Below are positions 1-10,305 of a stretch of DNA of 64,000 bases, piece by piece (position 1 is the first letter of the stretch; every line of letters starts with the position of its first letter). Where the stretch lies: contig CALWNI010000002.1 of the NCBI GenBank assembly GCA_944382775.1, positions 42,603-106,602 of the forward strand. Direction: 5' to 3'. Source of the DNA: an uncultured Allofournierella sp. (GTDB lineage: Bacteria > Bacillota > Clostridia > Oscillospirales > Ruminococcaceae). The notes under the pieces were generated by a model. It did not search any database. It saw nothing but the letters and a program-made list of their open reading frames with translations, and was not told the origin of the DNA. The position numbers and the translations under genes are program-made.

Positions 1-1049
1 CAACAAATGTTGCTGGGTAATTATCACGTTACCTTTTCCAGTAAGCATAAAACCGAATTTTCTTCTATTTCCGGTTTGCTGAACGACTGGAAAGCCTCTT
101 ACAAAAACAAAACCGAGCGTATGAGCCATATTGTAGAATCGGTTGCTGCAAACGTAGGTGCGTTTGAATGTTTGCAATCCATTCACCAGAACTTCTTTTC
201 GGATAACATGCAGCAGCTTTTAAATGTTGACGACATGATTTGGCAGACTATTTCAAAATCAGAAGATAGCTTCCGCTTGTATATTGATTCACTCATCAAT
301 AGCTGCACACAAGGTGAATATATTTATGCCAACGACCAGTTCTTAAAAATTTCTGCTTTTAAACAAGACGATGCATACTATGGCACAATAACCAATTGTA
401 CCAAAGAAGTTTTGGAAAGCCGAAAAATGCAGGCTGAAGCAGAAACCGACTCTTTAACCAGTGTGTTGAATCGTGCCGGATTCCGTAAGCGCATAGAACT
501 GCAACTGGCCGAAAAAACAAACGAGGCATTTTGCTGATTTTTGATTTGGATTCCTTTAAGGCTGTTAACGATACTTATGGCCATCCGGAAGGCGACCGAA
601 TCCTAACCGAATTTGCTGAAATTCTAAAAAGTTCGTTCCGTTCTAATGATATTATCGGCCGTATGGGCGGTGATGAATTTGTGGTGTTTATCCCCATGAA
701 TCTAACCTCTGTGACTCTCGTTTCCAAATTGAACCACATTCTTTCGCAAGTGCGGCTTCGTTTCAGCGATTACCATAATGCCGTTGGTCTTTCTGCAAGT
801 ATTGGTGCAGTGTATGTAAATGAATCGGTTAAAACTTTTAAAAGTCTATACAAATATGCCGACACTGCTCTTTATATTGCAAAAAACAGCGGTAAAAACG
901 GTTTTTACATCAATTTAGAACACATCGAATGTACCCCGGATAAATGTGCTCTGTGCACCAAAGAATGTGAAAACCGCAAACGGTATACACAAAAAGAAAA
1001 AGAGTATTTTGATTCTGATTCCTCAAATTGGAACGATTATATCATCTAA
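1..1049 (+). pseudogene. Diguanylate cyclase (GGDEF), 5' partial and frameshifted
   Basis: The reading frame is open to the left window edge, so the N-terminus lies outside. The upstream piece ends at a TGA at 535-537 and carries a PAS-like stretch and the start of a GGDEF domain (DSLTSVLNRAGF). The rest of the domain continues in the -1 frame from about 528: LIFDLDSF metal-binding segment, RSND inhibitory I-site, then an intact GGDEF motif. Adding one T to the TTTT run at 529-532 would join the frames as EAFLLIFDLD, so loss of one T is the simplest explanation. If intact, the enzyme would make c-di-GMP from two GTP. The C-terminal tail is unusual, with four cysteines spaced C-x4-C-x2-C-x3-C. 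A sequencing error at the homopolymer cannot be excluded. Confidence 0.85.
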
Positions 1050-1076
1050 TCTTTCTTTTTAAATAACACGATAAGC

Positions 1077-1119
1077 AAAGCCCCGGTATAGGAAGCACTT
1101 CCTATACCGGGGCTTTTTT
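1077..1119. terminator. Bidirectional intrinsic terminator
   Basis: A perfect 19-bp stem (1077-1095 with 1098-1116) has a 2-base loop and T runs on both sides. It lies between the convergent diguanylate cyclase and WG-repeat lipoprotein genes and can serve both. Confidence 0.9.
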
Positions 1120-1143
1120 GTGTTGTTATAGACTCTACGGTAA

Positions 1144-2175
1144 TTATCCCTTTTTAAACGGATAATCGCTCAGCTTAATTACACCCCAACCATCCGATGT
1201 TTTCACCCAAGCTTTTCCATCATAAGCACTTGCGGCTTTTAAAAATGTCATACTGGTCTTTTTTGCACCTGCCAGGCTAATATATCCCCAGCCTGTTTCT
1301 GTTTTTACTGCCGCACGATCTCCGCAGAAAGGCCGTGCATCCAGATACAAAAAGTTCACCAGCTGCTCACCGGTTTCTTGGTTTACATATCCCCATAAAC
1401 CATCTTTTTTTACGGCAAATGTGCCAACACTGGCACGCTGTACCTCTTGGTATACCTCGCCGTTCAAAGCTGTGCCATCGGGTTTAAATAGCATATATCC
1501 TGTGGCATCGCTAATGGATACAGGGTGGTCCTCTTGCTGCAACGAGTATCCTTTCCAGTTCGGGTCATCCTGCGTTGTGTCCGAAATGGTAACCACCGAA
1601 ACAATCATTGGCTCCAAGGTGGTCAATGTATTTGCGTTCCAAGGCTGCAAAATCCCAAACTCACCTTCTACATATAACGATTTTTTATCGGCATCGTAAT
1701 ACAGGCCCAACTCGGTTGCACCATGGCCACCACTGCCGATCACCTCGCCTTTTTCGTTGTAAATCTCGGTTTCGCCCTCATTGGTAATTCCACAAACCGG
1801 GCACCAGTGCACATTCTTTTCGGCAGGAATTACAATATTGCCTTCAAAATCAATTACACCTGTTTTTCCGTTTTGTGTAAAAAAGGCTAATTGCTCCCGA
1901 TTTTTCAGTTCACTGTTGGACGGTGCAGAATAATCTGCCAAGGATGTGGTAATCTCGATATCATCCAACGGACCTACCAGGTAGCCTGCTTGTGGGGTTG
2001 CCGTAGGTTCTGCATCGGAAGTATCTTCCTTATTGGGTTTACTTGGCGCAGGTGCACTGCTGTGGTCCGGTCGAATTACTTCCACATCGTAATCGCCTTT
2101 TGCCTTTTGACCGCAAGCAGTCATCGCCATTGCCAAACAAACCACCAGAAGAATGGAAAGCCATTGTTTTATCAC
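1144..2175 (-). CDS. WG-repeat lipoprotein
   Basis: About 343 aa. The GTG start at 2175 is chosen because a GAGGGGG ribosome site lies 8 bases upstream and translation then begins directly with a signal peptide; the longer frame adds 40 implausible residues. The signal ends in a lipobox (MAMTAC) at about residue 20, so the mature protein should be lipid-anchored outside the membrane. A Pro/Thr/Ser-rich linker follows. The C-terminal half has several WG (KWG) repeats, such as GLWGYVN, GWGYISL and GWGVIKL, a fold linked to protein or ligand binding on the surface. No catalytic motif is visible. It has its own promoter at 2234-2263. Specific function is unknown. Confidence 0.8.
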   Translation of the reverse strand: MIKQWLSILLVVCLAMAMTACGQKAKGDYDVEVIRPDHSSAPAPSKPNKEDTSDAEPTATPQAGYLVGPLDDIEITTSLADYSAPSNSELKNREQLAFFTQNGKTGVIDFEGNIVIPAEKNVHWCPVCGITNEGETEIYNEKGEVIGSGGHGATELGLYYDADKKSLYVEGEFGILQPWNANTLTTLEPMIVSVVTISDTTQDDPNWKGYSLQQEDHPVSISDATGYMLFKPDGTALNGEVYQEVQRASVGTFAVKKDGLWGYVNQETGEQLVNFLYLDARPFCGDRAAVKTETGWGYISLAGAKKTSMTFLKAASAYDGKAWVKTSDGWGVIKLSDYPFKKG

Positions 2176-2233
2176 AGAAAATTCCCCCTCTATTATTTTT
2201 GCTGCCATGCAGCTTTTGTGGGATATTTTTGTT

Positions 2234-2263
2234 ATTATAACATGAAACCCCCACATATTACAA
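2234..2263 (-). promoter_or_regulatory. Promoter of the WG-repeat lipoprotein gene
   Basis: Read on the minus strand: TTGTAA (2258-2263), 18-base spacer, TATAAT (2234-2239), with TGT just before the -10 box (extended -10). The predicted start is about 50 bases before the GTG codon. Confidence 0.6.
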
Positions 2264-2274
2264 AACAAATCAAA

Positions 2275-2309
2275 AACAGCCCCTGTATCACACAAATACA
2301 GGGGCTGTT
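2275..2309 (-). terminator. Terminator after rlmH
   Basis: A perfect 14-bp stem (2275-2288 with 2296-2309) and 7-base loop sit 3 bases after the rlmH stop. A T-rich tract follows on the minus strand. Confidence 0.85.
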
Positions 2310-2312
2310 TGT

Positions 2313-2798
2313 TTATTTATGGTACTTTATATGGTTATTAATTGCAAAAGCGCGATAAATCTGTTCGGTTAATACCAACCGTGCTAGCTGATGCGGCAGT
2401 GTAATGCGCCCTAAGCTGATTTTCATTGCAGCCGATTGCTTTATAATGGGCGCCAAACCATGGGAGGAACCAATTACAAAGGTCATATCCCCTGCACCAC
2501 TGAGTGCACGTTGTTCAATTGCCTGTGCCAAATCTTCGCTGGAAATCAACTTGCCTTCTACACACAGTGCCACCAGTGCAGAACCCTTGCGCACATTGGA
2601 CAAAATCGCCTTTGCCTCTTTTTCCAAGGCTTTGTCTATTACTGCTTGGCTTGCGTTCTTTTCACTGATACTCTCTTCCGCCAGTTCAATAATACGGAAC
2701 TCGCAAAAAGAGGACAGTCTCTTTTGATACTCCGCCACACCTGCTGCATAATAAGCAGCGTTTAATTTACCAATACAAATCAAATCAATCTTTTGCAT
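2313..2798 (-). CDS. rlmH: 23S rRNA (pseudouridine-1915 N3) methyltransferase RlmH
   Basis: About 161 aa, matching the usual length of this SPOUT-class enzyme, which uses SAM to methylate pseudouridine 1915 in helix 69 of 23S rRNA. The signature is the C-terminal block FVIGSSHGL, then PHQLARLVLTEQIYRAF and the terminal YHK, which form the trefoil-knot SAM site. The ATG at 2798 is used because MQKIDLICIGKL is the typical family N-terminus. It starts 1 base after the stop of the upstream MBL hydrolase gene, so the two are co-transcribed and probably translationally coupled. Confidence 0.92.
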   Translation of the reverse strand: MQKIDLICIGKLNAAYYAAGVAEYQKRLSSFCEFRIIELAEESISEKNASQAVIDKALEKEAKAILSNVRKGSALVALCVEGKLISSEDLAQAIEQRALSGAGDMTFVIGSSHGLAPIIKQSAAMKISLGRITLPHQLARLVLTEQIYRAFAINNHIKYHK

Positions 2799-2799
2799 C

Positions 2800-3588
2800 T
2801 TAAAACTCCATCCACTCGCTTGGCTCGTTTCGCTTTTGTGCCTGAATCCGCACATTGTTGCCCGGTACAATTCCTGCCGTTAAAATAGCGGATTTTACCG
2901 TTGCTAACGCCAAGTCCGGTGTATTGTTCTCACGGCTTAAATGACAAAGTGCAATTTTTTCACAGCCGGATTGAATCAATTCCAGCACCTTAGCCGCACA
3001 TTCCGCATTGTCCAAATGGCCACGGTCTGATTCAATGCGGCGTTTTAGATGATAGGGATAGGAACCTACCCGCAAGCAGTTCAAATCGTAGTTTGCTTCC
3101 AATGCTGCCAGATGAACTCCGTCCAATGCCTGGTGCACTTCCGGGGTAAGTTTTCCCAAATCGGTGGCCATGGCCATAATTTTTCCATCTGCGGTTTTAA
3201 TGCGGTAGCCACAGCAAGGAACATCGTGGCTGGTGGGAAACGAATTGACCTCAAAGCCGCCAATCTGTTCCATGCGGCCTTCTATAGCAATAAGTTCCGC
3301 TTTGGGCGGAATCAAATCCATATCAATCAAATTATCCAGTGTGGCAGAACTGCCATATACCGGAATGTTATGATTTTTTAAAAACACCTTTAACCCTTGG
3401 ATATGGTCCGAATGTTCGTGGGTGATTAAAATCCCCTGCATATCCGAAATTGACAAATCTAAACTTTTTAATGCATTGGTTGTGGTGCGGCAGCTTTTGC
3501 CCATATCAATCAGCAAATATTCCTGCCCGCAGCGTACCACAGAACAGTTTCCCGAAGAACCGGAATAAAGCGAAGTAAATAACGCCAT
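2800..3588 (-). CDS. MBL-fold metallohydrolase, WalJ/YycJ-like
   Basis: 262 aa. The N-terminus has the YycJ-type SLYSGSSGNC segment and then the metal-binding THEHSDH motif (about residues 57-63) of the metallo-beta-lactamase fold. Further ligands are likely in the TSHDVPCCGY segment and the late CHLSREN region. YycJ/WalJ proteins are reported as nucleases linked to DNA mismatch repair or envelope control; which applies here is not shown by the sequence. A clear AAGGAGA ribosome site lies upstream of the ATG. It is followed directly by rlmH, a neighbour arrangement also seen in other Firmicutes. Confidence 0.85.
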   Translation of the reverse strand: MALFTSLYSGSSGNCSVVRCGQEYLLIDMGKSCRTTTNALKSLDLSISDMQGILITHEHSDHIQGLKVFLKNHNIPVYGSSATLDNLIDMDLIPPKAELIAIEGRMEQIGGFEVNSFPTSHDVPCCGYRIKTADGKIMAMATDLGKLTPEVHQALDGVHLAALEANYDLNCLRVGSYPYHLKRRIESDRGHLDNAECAAKVLELIQSGCEKIALCHLSRENNTPDLALATVKSAILTAGIVPGNNVRIQAQKRNEPSEWMEF

Positions 3589-3631
3589 GAAATCTCCTTA
3601 TGTATTTTCTTTCCTTAAATCTTACAACAAA

Positions 3632-3659
3632 AAAGGCTGCGCCTTTGCACGCAGCCTTT
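3632..3659 (-). terminator. Terminator after murA
   Basis: A 10-bp perfect stem (3632-3641 with 3650-3659) is followed on the minus strand by a run of T. It separates murA from the MBL hydrolase gene. Confidence 0.85.
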
Positions 3660-3673
3660 ACAATCCAGTTTAA

Positions 3674-4963
3674 TTACAATGCTTGAGCCAAGCCCACAGC
3701 AGGCTTTTCAATGCGGCGAATGTCTGCACCCAAACCTTGCAGCTTTTGCACCAGATCTTCATAGCCACGCTCGATATGTGCAATTTCGGAAATTTCGCTG
3801 GTACCGTTTGCACTCAGTGCTGCCATAACCAATGCGGCACCTGCACGCAGGTCAGAAGCACGCAAGGGAGCCGGCTGCAATTCCGAAACACCTTCAATTA
3901 CAGCAACCTGACCATCTACCTGAATGTTTGCGCCCATGCGAACCAACTCATCCACATAGCGGAAACGGTTTTCCCAAATGCCCTCGGTTACAATGGAAGT
4001 ACCCTTTGCAATGGTCAGCAAAACGGTCATCAGTGGCTGCATATCGGTGGGGAAACCGGGATGCGGCATTGTTTTAATCTTCAGAGGCTGTAACTCCTCG
4101 GTACGTCTTACGCGAATGGAATCGTCAAACTCTTCTACACGAATGCCTGCCAGCTCCATTTTAGCGGTAATGGGCTCCAAATGCTTGGGAATTACATTTT
4201 TAATCAGCACATCGCCACCGGTAATTGCAGCGGCAACCATGTAGCTGCCTGCTTCAATCTGGTCGGGAATAATGGAGTAGTTGCAGCCGTGCAAACGCTC
4301 TTTGCCGCGGATACGAATCACGTCGGTACCTGCACCGCGAACATCTGCACCCATCATATTCAAGAAGTTTGCCAAATCAACAATATGAGGCTCTTTTGCC
4401 ACGTTTTCCAAAACAGTTTGACCCTCAGCCAATACTGCGCTCAGCATGGCGTTCATGGTTGCACCAACTGACACACTGTCAAAGAACACATGGGCACCAC
4501 GCAGCGGATGACCCTTTACATTGATCATACCGTATTCAACCGAATCTTCTGCGCCCAAGGCACAAAATGCTTTCAGGTGCTGGTCAATGGGGCGGGGGCC
4601 TAAGTTACAGCCGCCGGGCATTGCCACTTGAGCCGAGCCGAAACGACCCAGCAAAGCACCCAAAAAGTAATAGCTTGCCCGCATCTGACGAGATAAGTCA
4701 TCCGGCACTTCGGTGCAGTTGATGTGGGTGGTATCAATTTCGTAGGTGTTTTTATTAATTACACGTACCTGAGCACCCAATGCGGTCAGAATTTCCAAAG
4801 AAACTGCCACATCACTAATTGCAGGAACGTTTTCAATAATGCATTTATCTGCTGCCAAAATGGTAGCCGGCAAAATAGCCACAACTGCATTTTTTGCACC
4901 GCTGATGGTTACTTCACCTTTTAAGGGTTTACCCCCATTGATTACAAATCTCTCCAATTTCAA
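3674..4963 (-). CDS. murA: UDP-N-acetylglucosamine 1-carboxyvinyltransferase MurA
   Basis: About 429 aa. It catalyses the first committed step of peptidoglycan synthesis, transfer of enolpyruvate from PEP to UDP-GlcNAc in the cytoplasm. The N-terminus GGKPLKGEVTISGAKNA carries the conserved lysine and asparagine. The active-site loop PGGCNLGPRPIDQH keeps the cysteine that fosfomycin alkylates, so the enzyme should be of the fosfomycin-sensitive type. Start choice is uncertain: TTG at 4963 (4 bases after GGAG) or TTG at 4957 (10 bases after it) both give the normal N-terminus; the longer open frame to 5032 has no ribosome site. It appears monocistronic, with a hairpin terminator after it. Confidence 0.95.
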   Translation of the reverse strand: MKLERFVINGGKPLKGEVTISGAKNAVVAILPATILAADKCIIENVPAISDVAVSLEILTALGAQVRVINKNTYEIDTTHINCTEVPDDLSRQMRASYYFLGALLGRFGSAQVAMPGGCNLGPRPIDQHLKAFCALGAEDSVEYGMINVKGHPLRGAHVFFDSVSVGATMNAMLSAVLAEGQTVLENVAKEPHIVDLANFLNMMGADVRGAGTDVIRIRGKERLHGCNYSIIPDQIEAGSYMVAAAITGGDVLIKNVIPKHLEPITAKMELAGIRVEEFDDSIRVRRTEELQPLKIKTMPHPGFPTDMQPLMTVLLTIAKGTSIVTEGIWENRFRYVDELVRMGANIQVDGQVAVIEGVSELQPAPLRASDLRAGAALVMAALSANGTSEISEIAHIERGYEDLVQKLQGLGADIRRIEKPAVGLAQAL

Positions 4964-5264
4964 AACTCTCCTTCGCGCGCTCTTTGAGGCACTATGCTTC
5001 AATGGCATCACAATCACTTTATTATACACCAAATCCCCACATAATAAAAGTCTTGAAAGTATTATTTACGCATTTTGTACTATCTATGCATGTTTGCTGG
5101 GGATACGAACCGGCTTTTTGTTAATTTTATAGCAAAATATATTGATTTAACAAACGCCTGTAAAACTAACGAAAACCTCGGATTTCAAAACGTGCGAAAT
5201 CCGAGGTTAATCATATCAGTTTTTACTGACAGAAGCAAGACTTTTTACCATTCTGTAAACTGTT
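4964..5264. other. Intergenic region upstream of murA
   Basis: No gene seen. It holds a TATAAT (5021-5026, minus strand) suited to murA with no good -35 box, and the hairpin at 5174-5208 that ends the M23 peptidase transcript. Confidence 0.5.
5174..5208 (-). terminator. Probable terminator after M23 peptidase gene
   Basis: A 13-bp perfect stem (5174-5186 with 5196-5208) and 9-base loop lie about 57 bases past the stop. The minus-strand tail is only moderately T-rich. Confidence 0.65.
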
Positions 5265-7121
5265 TTACTTGCCAGAGAAATAGTTGCGTGCACTTACACG
5301 GGTGCCGTTTACATACACCTCAAAATGGCAGTGGTTACCGGTAGAATCACCGGTGGAACCCACATAAGCAATTACATCGCCCTGCTTTACCGATTGACCT
5401 ACATGTACGTTCAAACGGCTTGCATGTGCGTACAAGGTGCGCATGCCATTACCGTGGTTGATGATAACATAGTTACCATAACTATAATGATAACCGGCTG
5501 TTACAACAACACCGCTATCGGCAGCCAAAATGCTTGCGCCGTACGCCGCACAAATATCCGCACCCTTATGGTAGCTGCTCATCCAACGGCTTACATAGGT
5601 ATAATTGGGCACCGGCCACAGCAAGCTTCCGGTAGCAGTTTCTACCAAGTCGCCGTTGGCTGCTTTTGCACCAATCTTGATAATTTTATCCTGCGGTTCT
5701 TGAATGGTCTGACGATCCACTTCGATTACCTGGCTGGGTACCTGTGCATCATCATAGTAGATTTTTTGCTCGGTAATCTGAGAAACACCCTCTACGCCTT
5801 CCTGCGCAACCTTTTGGGTGCCAAAGCTCAAGTTCTCATCTTTTTCTTCAATGGTCTTGTAAGCAATGGGCTCGGTTCGGGTTTCGGTAACAGTGCGCTT
5901 TACCTGTAAGTAAGGCATAGCCTGCTGAATCAACAGCACATCACCGGGATACAGACTGGTGTCTAGGTTTTGCTGGGGATTCATTGCTTTCAGCTGATCC
6001 ACCGAAATACCAAACGTACCGGCAATTACCCAAGGCGTATCGCCTTGTTGTACGGTATAGCTAATTGCACCTTGCTCTTCGCCGTGCAGCTTATCAATGA
6101 TTTCCTGAACAGGAACCATTGCATCGGTAAAATAAATACCGTCTTCTGTGCGTACGTCCTTACTAAACTCTACAACCAAATTGGGGTTGTTCGGGTCCTC
6201 ATAAGGTGCTTTCATATCTTCCAATGCTTGTTTCAACAAAGCACCGTCGGTGGTTACGGCAACCAGCTCACCATTTACATACAAGGCAGTTGCTTCTTGA
6301 ATGTCGTCACTGGATGCCTGCAAAATTTGGTCAGCCATTTGGTTTTCATCCAAAACCGTTTCACCTACCGCAATGCGATAGGAAGGCTCGATGTTCCATT
6401 CTTGCTGGCCTTCGCTCACATACTGAATACGCTGTGCAACTTCTTCTTTTGCCGAGTCAAACACCTGCTCAGTTTGTACATAGCCTACAATATTGCCGTT
6501 TACTTCTACCGCTAATACATAGTTGTAGTTGATTACGGTATGCACGGTATATACAAATACAGCCAATGCGCAAACCGGCAGCACATATGCCACCGAACGA
6601 TAAATCAGATGCGAATAACGGCGCACGCCCGAAAAGAAGTAGCGAAAGCCCATCTTAACGGCATGGCCTGTACCTGCCTCTTGCTTTGCCTCTTTTACAC
6701 AGGCAACAATATTTTTTACACCACTACCAAAGCGAGTAAAGGGCGCAGTAATATCGCGCCAACCGCTGGCAAGGCCTTTGCACACAAATCCTGTTGCCAC
6801 GGCAAAAAGATGCTTTAGTGCATTGCCGGCTTTTCGGGTGCTTTTTGCCACAAAACGAACCAATCGTCTTGCGCTGTACTCGCCCCAAAAGCCAACGTTG
6901 TATAATCCCTGCCCCACAACTGCTGTTTGGGGATTGCGCTTTGCGCGCTCAATCCAGGGCGATAATTTTTCTTTAATTTTATGTTTTAATGCTTCCCAAC
7001 GGCCCGGGCCTTTTCCGGGTGTAGGGGAGCCGGTCTGCTGTTCGCTTTGTTCCTGCGTAATCTCTTGTTCTTCGCCGGAAACCTTTTCTAAAATAGCCAG
7101 CTCGACCGCCCTCCTTTCCAT
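5265..7121 (-). CDS. Membrane-anchored M23 peptidase with LysM and G5 domains
   Basis: Up to 618 aa. The order is: cytoplasmic Lys/Arg-rich N-terminal region (about 1-180), one membrane segment (about 182-205), an extracytoplasmic stalk, a LysM peptidoglycan-binding domain (YTVQQGDTPWVIAG, about 352-400), a G5-type region with repeated TETRTEPI / TEQKIYYD strands, and a C-terminal M23 metallopeptidase. The zinc ligands are visible as HKGAD and the final HCH of GNHCHFEV. It should cut peptide cross-links during growth, division or spore development. The start is uncertain: the only standard start (ATG, 7121) lies before the GGAGGG site, whereas the best-spaced codon is CTG at 7100. Confidence 0.88.
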   Translation of the reverse strand: MERRAVELAILEKVSGEEQEITQEQSEQQTGSPTPGKGPGRWEALKHKIKEKLSPWIERAKRNPQTAVVGQGLYNVGFWGEYSARRLVRFVAKSTRKAGNALKHLFAVATGFVCKGLASGWRDITAPFTRFGSGVKNIVACVKEAKQEAGTGHAVKMGFRYFFSGVRRYSHLIYRSVAYVLPVCALAVFVYTVHTVINYNYVLAVEVNGNIVGYVQTEQVFDSAKEEVAQRIQYVSEGQQEWNIEPSYRIAVGETVLDENQMADQILQASSDDIQEATALYVNGELVAVTTDGALLKQALEDMKAPYEDPNNPNLVVEFSKDVRTEDGIYFTDAMVPVQEIIDKLHGEEQGAISYTVQQGDTPWVIAGTFGISVDQLKAMNPQQNLDTSLYPGDVLLIQQAMPYLQVKRTVTETRTEPIAYKTIEEKDENLSFGTQKVAQEGVEGVSQITEQKIYYDDAQVPSQVIEVDRQTIQEPQDKIIKIGAKAANGDLVETATGSLLWPVPNYTYVSRWMSSYHKGADICAAYGASILAADSGVVVTAGYHYSYGNYVIINHGNGMRTLYAHASRLNVHVGQSVKQGDVIAYVGSTGDSTGNHCHFEVYVNGTRVSARNYFSGK

Positions 7122-7137
7122 CCATTGTCTAGTTCCG

Positions 7138-7165
7138 ATTATAACAACTCTGTATCAAACCGCAA
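7138..7165 (-). promoter_or_regulatory. Promoter of the M23 peptidase gene
   Basis: Minus strand: TTGCGG (7160-7165), 16-base spacer, TATAAT (7138-7143) with TGT before it (extended -10). The predicted start near 7131 leaves almost no leader before the ATG at 7121, which argues for a downstream start codon. Confidence 0.6.
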
Positions 7166-7209
7166 CAATTTGGCAGTTTTTTTCACATTAGTTTCAAATT
7201 TACAAAATG

Positions 7210-8073
7210 CTATTGACACAATAATGCTTGCATATCTTCCGGAAGAGAACTTTCCACCACAACCCGTTGATTGGTTGTGGGGTCGGTAAATTCCAGATTA
7301 GCGCAATGCAATGCATGGCGTGCAATGTGGGTCCGTTTTCCGCCGTACAAATCGTCGCCTGCCAGCGGATGACCCAACCAAGAAAAATGCACCCGCAACT
7401 GGTGGGTGCGCCCGGTAAGCGGAACCGCCGCCACTAAGGTATGCTCTGCCGTTGTTTGTTCCACCACATAGTGGGTGTGGCTTGGCTTTCCCTCCGGCGA
7501 AACAGTGCGCAAAATGATACTGCCTTCGGCACGGGCAATGGGCTGTATGATATCGCCCTCTGCCTGCGCAAGCTCGCCTTCTAATACAGCACGGTACAAT
7601 TTTTGCACATTTTTTGCAAGCAGTGGTGCTGCATACGCATTTTTTGCACACAAAACCAAGCCGGATGTATCTTTGTCGATGCGGTTTATAGGGCGAAAGA
7701 TGCCCTCTTCTCCCCTTTGGCGCAGCAGCCCCATATAGGCGTTGGCCAGGGTTCCGTCTTTGTAATTCAAGGTAGGATGCACCGCCATACCTGCCGGTTT
7801 TTCCAATACCATAACATGCTTGCTTTCATACGCAATGGTCAACGGTATGTTTTGCGGTTCTACGCTTGTTTCTTTTTCGGGCGGCAACACAAAGGTAACC
7901 ATCTGCCCTGCGTGAATGGTATCACAAGTTCGTGCCGGTTCATCGCCTACCCAAAACCCGCCGGTTTCATTTTTTACCGCTTTGATTAGGGTTGCCGAAA
8001 CACCGCTTGTCCGTAAAAAATCACGCAAACAACGTCCTTCAAATTGCGGAGAAACAATAAAGCTTAATTCCAT
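7210..8073 (-). CDS. RluA-family pseudouridine synthase
   Basis: 287 aa. The catalytic motif NRIDKDTSGLVL (about residues 133-144) corresponds to the family HRLDxxTSG with the active aspartate. The PAGMAVHP and GRTHQLRVHF blocks are also family hallmarks. The N-terminal part lacks a clear S4 signature but has the usual length. It isomerises uridine to pseudouridine in rRNA or tRNA; whether the target is that of RluA, RluC or RluD cannot be told. A GGAGGAG site sits 7 bases before the ATG. Confidence 0.9.
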   Translation of the reverse strand: MELSFIVSPQFEGRCLRDFLRTSGVSATLIKAVKNETGGFWVGDEPARTCDTIHAGQMVTFVLPPEKETSVEPQNIPLTIAYESKHVMVLEKPAGMAVHPTLNYKDGTLANAYMGLLRQRGEEGIFRPINRIDKDTSGLVLCAKNAYAAPLLAKNVQKLYRAVLEGELAQAEGDIIQPIARAEGSIILRTVSPEGKPSHTHYVVEQTTAEHTLVAAVPLTGRTHQLRVHFSWLGHPLAGDDLYGGKRTHIARHALHCANLEFTDPTTNQRVVVESSLPEDMQALLCQ

Positions 8074-8272
8074 CTTTTTTCTCCTCCTTTTGGGCGTTTC
8101 TTGAAAATTATATCACGGAACGGTAGTTTTCGCAACCTTGATCCCCGATTGCTTCTGTGCTATATGGGCATTCATGGCCCTAAATTTCTTGTTTTTCTCG
8201 TTTATTTTGCGCAAAACTCGGCATGTTTTGTGAGAATATTTTCTCGAAACCTCTGCTTTTGCTGCATATATA

Positions 8273-8310
8273 AAAACAGAGCAGACACCCCATGGGTGCT
8301 GCTCTGTTTT
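8273..8310 (-). terminator. Terminator after gdhA
   Basis: A long hairpin (8273-8290 with 8295-8310, one bulge) is flanked by A and T runs and lies 11 bases past the gdhA stop. The 200 bases to its left hold nothing I recognise. Confidence 0.85.
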
Positions 8311-8320
8311 GTTGTATGGA

Positions 8321-9685
<1,365 letters not shown>

Positions 9686-9726
9686 TCAACGGTAGCTATC
9701 TCAATCAATCTTCATGGAAAAACGGC

Positions 9727-9791
9727 ATGAAAATCTGTATTTTCATACCATTCATGCATTTTATTATATAGCTGCACTAAAGCGTTTGCAA
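9727..9791 (-). promoter_or_regulatory. gdhA promoter and palindromic leader element
   Basis: Minus strand: TTGCAA (9786-9791), 17-base spacer, TATAAT (9763-9768). About 10 bases after the predicted start lies a perfect inverted repeat, ATGAAAAT and ATTTTCAT (9727-9734 and 9739-9746) with a 4-base centre, which could be an operator or a leader hairpin. Confidence 0.65.
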
Positions 9792-9921
9792 GCAAAATCA
9801 TGCAATTGGGCTGCCGTTTTTTGTTTGACACCGGCTTTTTATTTTTGTGCATATTGACAAATTGTTTTGTTTAAAGTGTTATCTTTTCCACCCTCGGTTT
9901 CCCTTCTTGCAAAGAAAATCC

Positions 9922-9950
9922 TTGCAAGGCTTGGTGTGCTGTGGTACAAT
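9922..9950 (+). promoter_or_regulatory. rnpB promoter
   Basis: TTGCAA (9922-9927), 17-base spacer, TACAAT (9945-9950). The expected start 7-9 bases later coincides with the 5' strand of RNase P helix P1. Confidence 0.8.
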
Positions 9951-9958
9951 ATTGAACG

Positions 9959-10301
9959 GAAAACGAGTGGAACATACGGCAGCGGGGCGGCATTGCGTTC
10001 GCTCTGAGGAAAGTCCGGGCTTCACAGGGGAATGGTAACTGCTAACGGCAGCCGGGGGCGACCCTAGGGATAGTGCAACAGAAAGAAACCGCCGCGCAAG
10101 CGGTAAGGATGGAAAGGCGAGGTAAGAGCTCACCAGCGCACTGGCAACTTTGCGGCTATGTAAACCCTACCAGAAGCAACACCCGTATGGGGCATGATGC
10201 GTTCCCCGCGCGCCCCGGAGGTGGCATGAACCCTACGGCAACGTAGGGTCTAGACAGATTGTCGTTTAATACAGAACCCGGCTTACGGTCCGGTCGTTTT
10301 C
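9959..10301 (+). ncRNA. rnpB: RNase P RNA, bacterial class A
   Basis: This is the catalytic RNA that removes 5' leaders from tRNA precursors. The conserved blocks occur in order: GAGGAAAGTCCGGGC, ACAGAAA, GGTAAGAGCTCACC, then the AGACAGATTGTCG region and the 3' block ACAGAACCCGGCTTAC. The ends are set by helix P1, in which GAAAACGA (9959-9966) pairs with TCGTTTTC (10294-10301). The length of about 343 bases is normal for class A. Open frames across it are accidental. Confidence 0.95.
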
Positions 10302-10305
10302 TTTC

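Noticed and set aside
9879-10133. Frames on both strands across rnpB
   Set aside because: They lie within a confidently identified RNase P RNA.
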